The position numbers were made by a program, and so were the translations under genes. The notes under the pieces were generated by a model. That model made no database searches, was not told where the DNA came from, and saw only the letters and a program-made list of their open reading frames with translations. From NCBI GenBank assembly GCA_020845705.1, contig JADLFH010000050.1, positions 49,128 to 113,127 of the forward strand: a DNA stretch of 64,000 nucleotides, given 5' to 3'. This DNA is from Microthrixaceae bacterium (GTDB lineage: Bacteria > Actinomycetota > Acidimicrobiia > Acidimicrobiales > Microtrichaceae). Positions 61,383 through 64,000 of this stretch are shown here, piece by piece (positions within the stretch are counted from its first letter, which is position 1; every line of letters starts with the position of its first letter).

Positions 61383-63638
61383 GTGAGCATCATCGGCACC
61401 AGGGTCCTTAGGCGGGAGGACGCGGCGATCCTCCGTGGCGAGGCCCGTTACGTTGCCAACCTCCAGGTACCCGAACTGCAAGGGGCGCTGGTCGCCACCT
61501 ATGTGCGCTCCACCGTCGCCCACGGCCTGATCCGCTCGGTGGACGTGTCCGAGGCAGCCCTCATGCCGGGCGTGGTCGCCGTGTTCACCGCCACCGACCT
61601 GGACCTTGCCGCTCCGCGTCCCCGAATGCCCTGGATCCCCGCGGAGATGGCACGGCCGTGGCTGGCAGGCGAGCGGGTGCGCTTCGTGGGCGAGCCCGTC
61701 GTGGTGATCCTCAGCGAGACAGCCGTGGCCGGGGAGGACGCTGCCGAGATGGTCGTCCTCGACATCGAGCCGTTGCCCACGGTTGTGAACCCGCTCGACG
61801 CGATCGCCGACGACGCGCCCCGCCTCCACGGCATCACGAACCTGGCGTGGGAGGTCGGGCCCGACAACCCCGATCCGGACCTGTTCGCGGGATGTGAGGT
61901 GGTGGTGGAGGGGTCGATGGTGAACCAGCGCCTCGCGCCGTGCCCTCTCGAAGGGCGCGCCGCCGCGGCGAGTTGGGTTGACGGGCGGCTCACCATGTGG
62001 CTGTCGACCCAGGCCGCCCACGCCGCCCACGGAGCCTTGGCGGGTGCGCTCGGGTTGGATCGCTCGTCGGTGCGGATTGTCGCCCCCGATGTGGGGGGAG
62101 GTTTCGGCGCCAAGATCTCCACCTACCCCGAGGAGATACTCGTGGGCTGGTTGGCGCGGCGGGTGCAGCGGCCGGTGCGGTGGGTCGAGACCCGAAGCGA
62201 GAGCATGTTGGCGTTGGGTCACGGGCGTGACCAACACCACACCTTCACCATCGGTGGCAGCCGCGACGGGCGGGTTCAGGCCTACCGACTCGACATCGTG
62301 GCCAACGCCGGCGCGTATCCCGCGATGGCCGCCTTCCTGCCCACCTTCACCCGTCTGATGGCGCCGGGCACCTACGACATCGAGCGTGTCGAGACCAGAG
62401 CGCGGGTGGTCGTGACCAACACGATGTCGGTGGAGGCGTACCGCGGAGCGGGCCGGCCCGAGGCCACTGCCACGATCGAGCGGGCGATGGATCTGTTCGC
62501 AGCGGAGATCGGCATGGATGCGGTGGAGCTGCGCCGTCGCAACCTCATCGCCGCCCACAACAGCCCCCACACCACTGCCACCGGCGCCGTCTACGACGCA
62601 GGCGACTACGCGGGAGCGCTCGACGCGGTGCTGGCAGCCGCCGGATATGACGAGCTGCGAGCCGAGCAGGCCCGCCGCCGCGACCGAGGCGAGGGGCCGC
62701 TGTTGGGCATCGGGGTGTCCACCTACGTGGAGATCACCGCCGGTGGCGGTGCGCCGAAGGAGTTCGGTTCGGTTCGAGTGCGAGATGACGGCACCGCGTT
62801 GGTGCTCACTGGCTCGTCACCCCATGGCCAGGGGCTCCATACCGCTCTGGCGAGCCTGGTGGCCGACCTGTTGACGATCGACCCCGAGCAGGTCGAGGTG
62901 ATCCACGGCGACACCGACGCGGTGGCCCGCGGCGCCGGCACCATGGGTTCGCGTTCCCTCCAGCTCGGTGGCGCCGCGGTGGTTGCCGCGACCGCCGAGC
63001 TGGTCGAGCTGGCTCGGCGAGTTGCCGCCGGGGCGTTGTCGACGGCCGAGGAGGATCTGGTCCTGGCCGACGGGCGGTTCCACGCCTCTGGTACGCCCGA
63101 TGTAGGCATCGGCTGGGCCGAGCTGGCCGAGATCAAGGAGCTGGTGGTCGACCTGGACTTCGAAGCGCCGGGGCCCACGTTCCCCTTCGGTGCACACGTG
63201 GCGGTCGTGGAGGTTGACTCCGAGACAGGCAAGGTGACCTTGTCGCGACATGTGGCGTGTGACGACGCAGGGGTCATCGTGAACCCGCTGTTGGCCGACG
63301 GCCAGCGCTTCGGTGGCATCGCTCAGGGTGTCGCCCAGGCGCTGTTCGAGGAGATGGTCTACGACTCCGACGGAAATCCGCTGACGGCGACATTTCCCGA
63401 CTACGGGATCGTGTCCGCCGCGGATCTGCCCAGCTTCGAGTTGGTCGCCCACGAGACGCCGACGCCCTACAACCCACTCGGCGTCAAGGGCATCGGAGAG
63501 TCGGGCACCATCGGCGCCACGCCGGCGGTGCACTCGGCGGTGATCGATGCGCTGTCGCACCTCGGGGTGCGTCACATCGACATGCCGTGCACCCCGGAGA
63601 AGGTGTGGCGAGCCATGCGTGACGCCCGCTCTCGCTGA
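61383..63638 (+). CDS. Molybdopterin hydroxylase large subunit (xanthine dehydrogenase / form II CODH-like)
   Basis: 751 residues from GTG 61383. N-terminal aldehyde-oxidase a/b hammerhead domain (RREDAAILRGEARYVANLQ), then the molybdopterin-binding domains: APDVGGGFGAKI, EAYRGAGRPEA, GSSPHGQGLHTALA and GVKGIGESGTIGA with the catalytic Glu. The active-site loop reads AYRGAGR, the form II/xanthine dehydrogenase type, and not the AYRCSFR of CO-oxidising CoxL. The small Fe-S and FAD subunits are absent from the window. It hydroxylates an aldehyde, purine or similar carbon; the substrate is open. Confidence 0.9.
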   Translation: MSIIGTRVLRREDAAILRGEARYVANLQVPELQGALVATYVRSTVAHGLIRSVDVSEAALMPGVVAVFTATDLDLAAPRPRMPWIPAEMARPWLAGERVRFVGEPVVVILSETAVAGEDAAEMVVLDIEPLPTVVNPLDAIADDAPRLHGITNLAWEVGPDNPDPDLFAGCEVVVEGSMVNQRLAPCPLEGRAAAASWVDGRLTMWLSTQAAHAAHGALAGALGLDRSSVRIVAPDVGGGFGAKISTYPEEILVGWLARRVQRPVRWVETRSESMLALGHGRDQHHTFTIGGSRDGRVQAYRLDIVANAGAYPAMAAFLPTFTRLMAPGTYDIERVETRARVVVTNTMSVEAYRGAGRPEATATIERAMDLFAAEIGMDAVELRRRNLIAAHNSPHTTATGAVYDAGDYAGALDAVLAAAGYDELRAEQARRRDRGEGPLLGIGVSTYVEITAGGGAPKEFGSVRVRDDGTALVLTGSSPHGQGLHTALASLVADLLTIDPEQVEVIHGDTDAVARGAGTMGSRSLQLGGAAVVAATAELVELARRVAAGALSTAEEDLVLADGRFHASGTPDVGIGWAELAEIKELVVDLDFEAPGPTFPFGAHVAVVEVDSETGKVTLSRHVACDDAGVIVNPLLADGQRFGGIAQGVAQALFEEMVYDSDGNPLTATFPDYGIVSAADLPSFELVAHETPTPYNPLGVKGIGESGTIGATPAVHSAVIDALSHLGVRHIDMPCTPEKVWRAMRDARSR

Positions 63639-63662
63639 CTCTGCGGAGCCCTGGGCGCGCGG

Positions 63663-64000
63663 TCAGGCGGCTTGGAGGAGGTGGTGCAACAGGATGTCGA
63701 GCCCGTAGCGGGTGAGGGGTTCGCCGCCGCCTTCGGATCGGCATGAGTCGGGGCCGATGCCCGGTGGCGGTTCGGGTGGTCGTGTTTGGTGCGGGAGTAC
63801 TGCGATGTCGGCTTGTGGCCCGGGGGTGGGGCCGGGCGGTCCGGTGGAGCCGAGGCATCGGTCGCCGTCGTATAAGGTGAGTTGTGTGCCGTTACCCGCG
63901 ATGTTCCAGCCGCAGCGGTGCAGTTGGTGGTGGTGGAAGCTGCACAACAGGACACCGTTTCCCAGATCGGTGAGCCCGCCTTCGTCGGCGACGCCTTCGA
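63663..64000 (-). CDS. HNH endonuclease-domain protein (DUF222/13E12-like), 3' part only
   Basis: About 112 C-terminal residues are present; the N-terminal part lies past the window edge. The visible part GGLTDLGNGVLLCSFHHHQL is the HNH core (the Asn-Gly-Val-Leu-Leu-Cys-xx-His-His pattern). The rest is a Pro/Gly-rich tail. Such DUF222-HNH proteins are common, often multi-copy, in actinobacteria and may spread as selfish elements. The orientation is convergent with the hydroxylase gene (25 bases between). Activity cannot be judged from the fragment. Confidence 0.78.
   Translation of the reverse strand, partial: EGVADEGGLTDLGNGVLLCSFHHHQLHRCGWNIAGNGTQLTLYDGDRCLGSTGPPGPTPGPQADIAVLPHQTRPPEPPPGIGPDSCRSEGGGEPLTRYGLDILLHHLLQAA

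Overview
The window is high-GC bacterial DNA that reads as an actinobacterial chromosome, most probably from the class Acidimicrobiia or a close relative (inference). The reasons are dense GTG/ATG starts with 4-bp ATGA/GTGA overlaps, two tiny ribosomal proteins of the actinobacterial bL37 and bS22 types, a decaprenyl-phosphoryl-ribose pair (UbiA-like synthase plus DprE1-like oxidase), and a core block (rsmI, tatD, rsmA, ispE, glmU, prs, rplY, pth, mfd, mazG, eno, ftsB) that I recall as collinear with the Rv1003-Rv1024 region of Mycobacterium tuberculosis. No intergenic stretch exceeds about 220 bases. I see no CRISPR array, prophage or insertion sequence.

Layout. 1-4.6 kb (minus): a TetR-controlled operon of two FAD oxidases flanking a cysteine-rich Fe-S protein (glycolate-oxidase-like), with a paired operator around the tetR promoter. 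4.8-5.7 kb: a primary-type sigma factor. 5.8-13.8 kb: a coupled operon of acetyl-CoA-synthetase-like ligase, 2-oxoacid dehydrogenase E1 alpha, E1 beta and E2, an acyl carrier protein and a P2-type cation ATPase. 13.9-17.2 kb: two DUF35 OB-fold proteins and two thiolase-like proteins, probably a lipid side-chain or acyl-CoA lyase/thiolase module. 17.2-26.5 kb: HU protein, [3Fe-4S] ferredoxin, YhhN membrane protein, M1 aminopeptidase, dienoyl-CoA-isomerase-like crotonase, acyl-CoA dehydrogenase with an operator palindrome, and two tandem paralogous lipoproteins.

26.5-44.7 kb mixes information processing with envelope polysaccharide genes: bL37, PHP/HhH protein, acyltransferase, YchF, DUF192, an in-frame RsmI-PfkB kinase fusion, DprE1-like oxidase and UbiA, O-antigen polymerase, a Wzz/BY-kinase-like protein without a P-loop, TatD, a Thr/Pro-rich membrane protein, RsmA, IspE, bS22, a second P-loop-less Wzz-like protein, a priming glycosyltransferase and a GT2 enzyme. 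44.8-57.8 kb is housekeeping: tRNA-Gln, a GlmU lacking its acetyltransferase domain, Prs, bL25, Pth, Mfd, VOC and AarF-like proteins, a SurA-like lipoprotein, MazG, enolase and FtsB. 57.8-64 kb holds a large palindrome, an ABC exporter operon with MBL and DsbA-like proteins, an orphan molybdopterin hydroxylase large subunit and the 3' end of an HNH nuclease gene.

How they work together: Prs makes PRPP, the substrate of the UbiA-type synthase; the DprE1-like enzyme oxidises the resulting lipid-linked ribose; GlmU makes UDP-GlcNAc for envelope polymers; and the Wzy/Wzz/priming-transferase set would build a surface polysaccharide. The fatty-acid and acyl-CoA genes (FadE, crotonase, thiolase-like/DUF35, acyl-CoA ligase) point to a lipid-degrading heterotroph.
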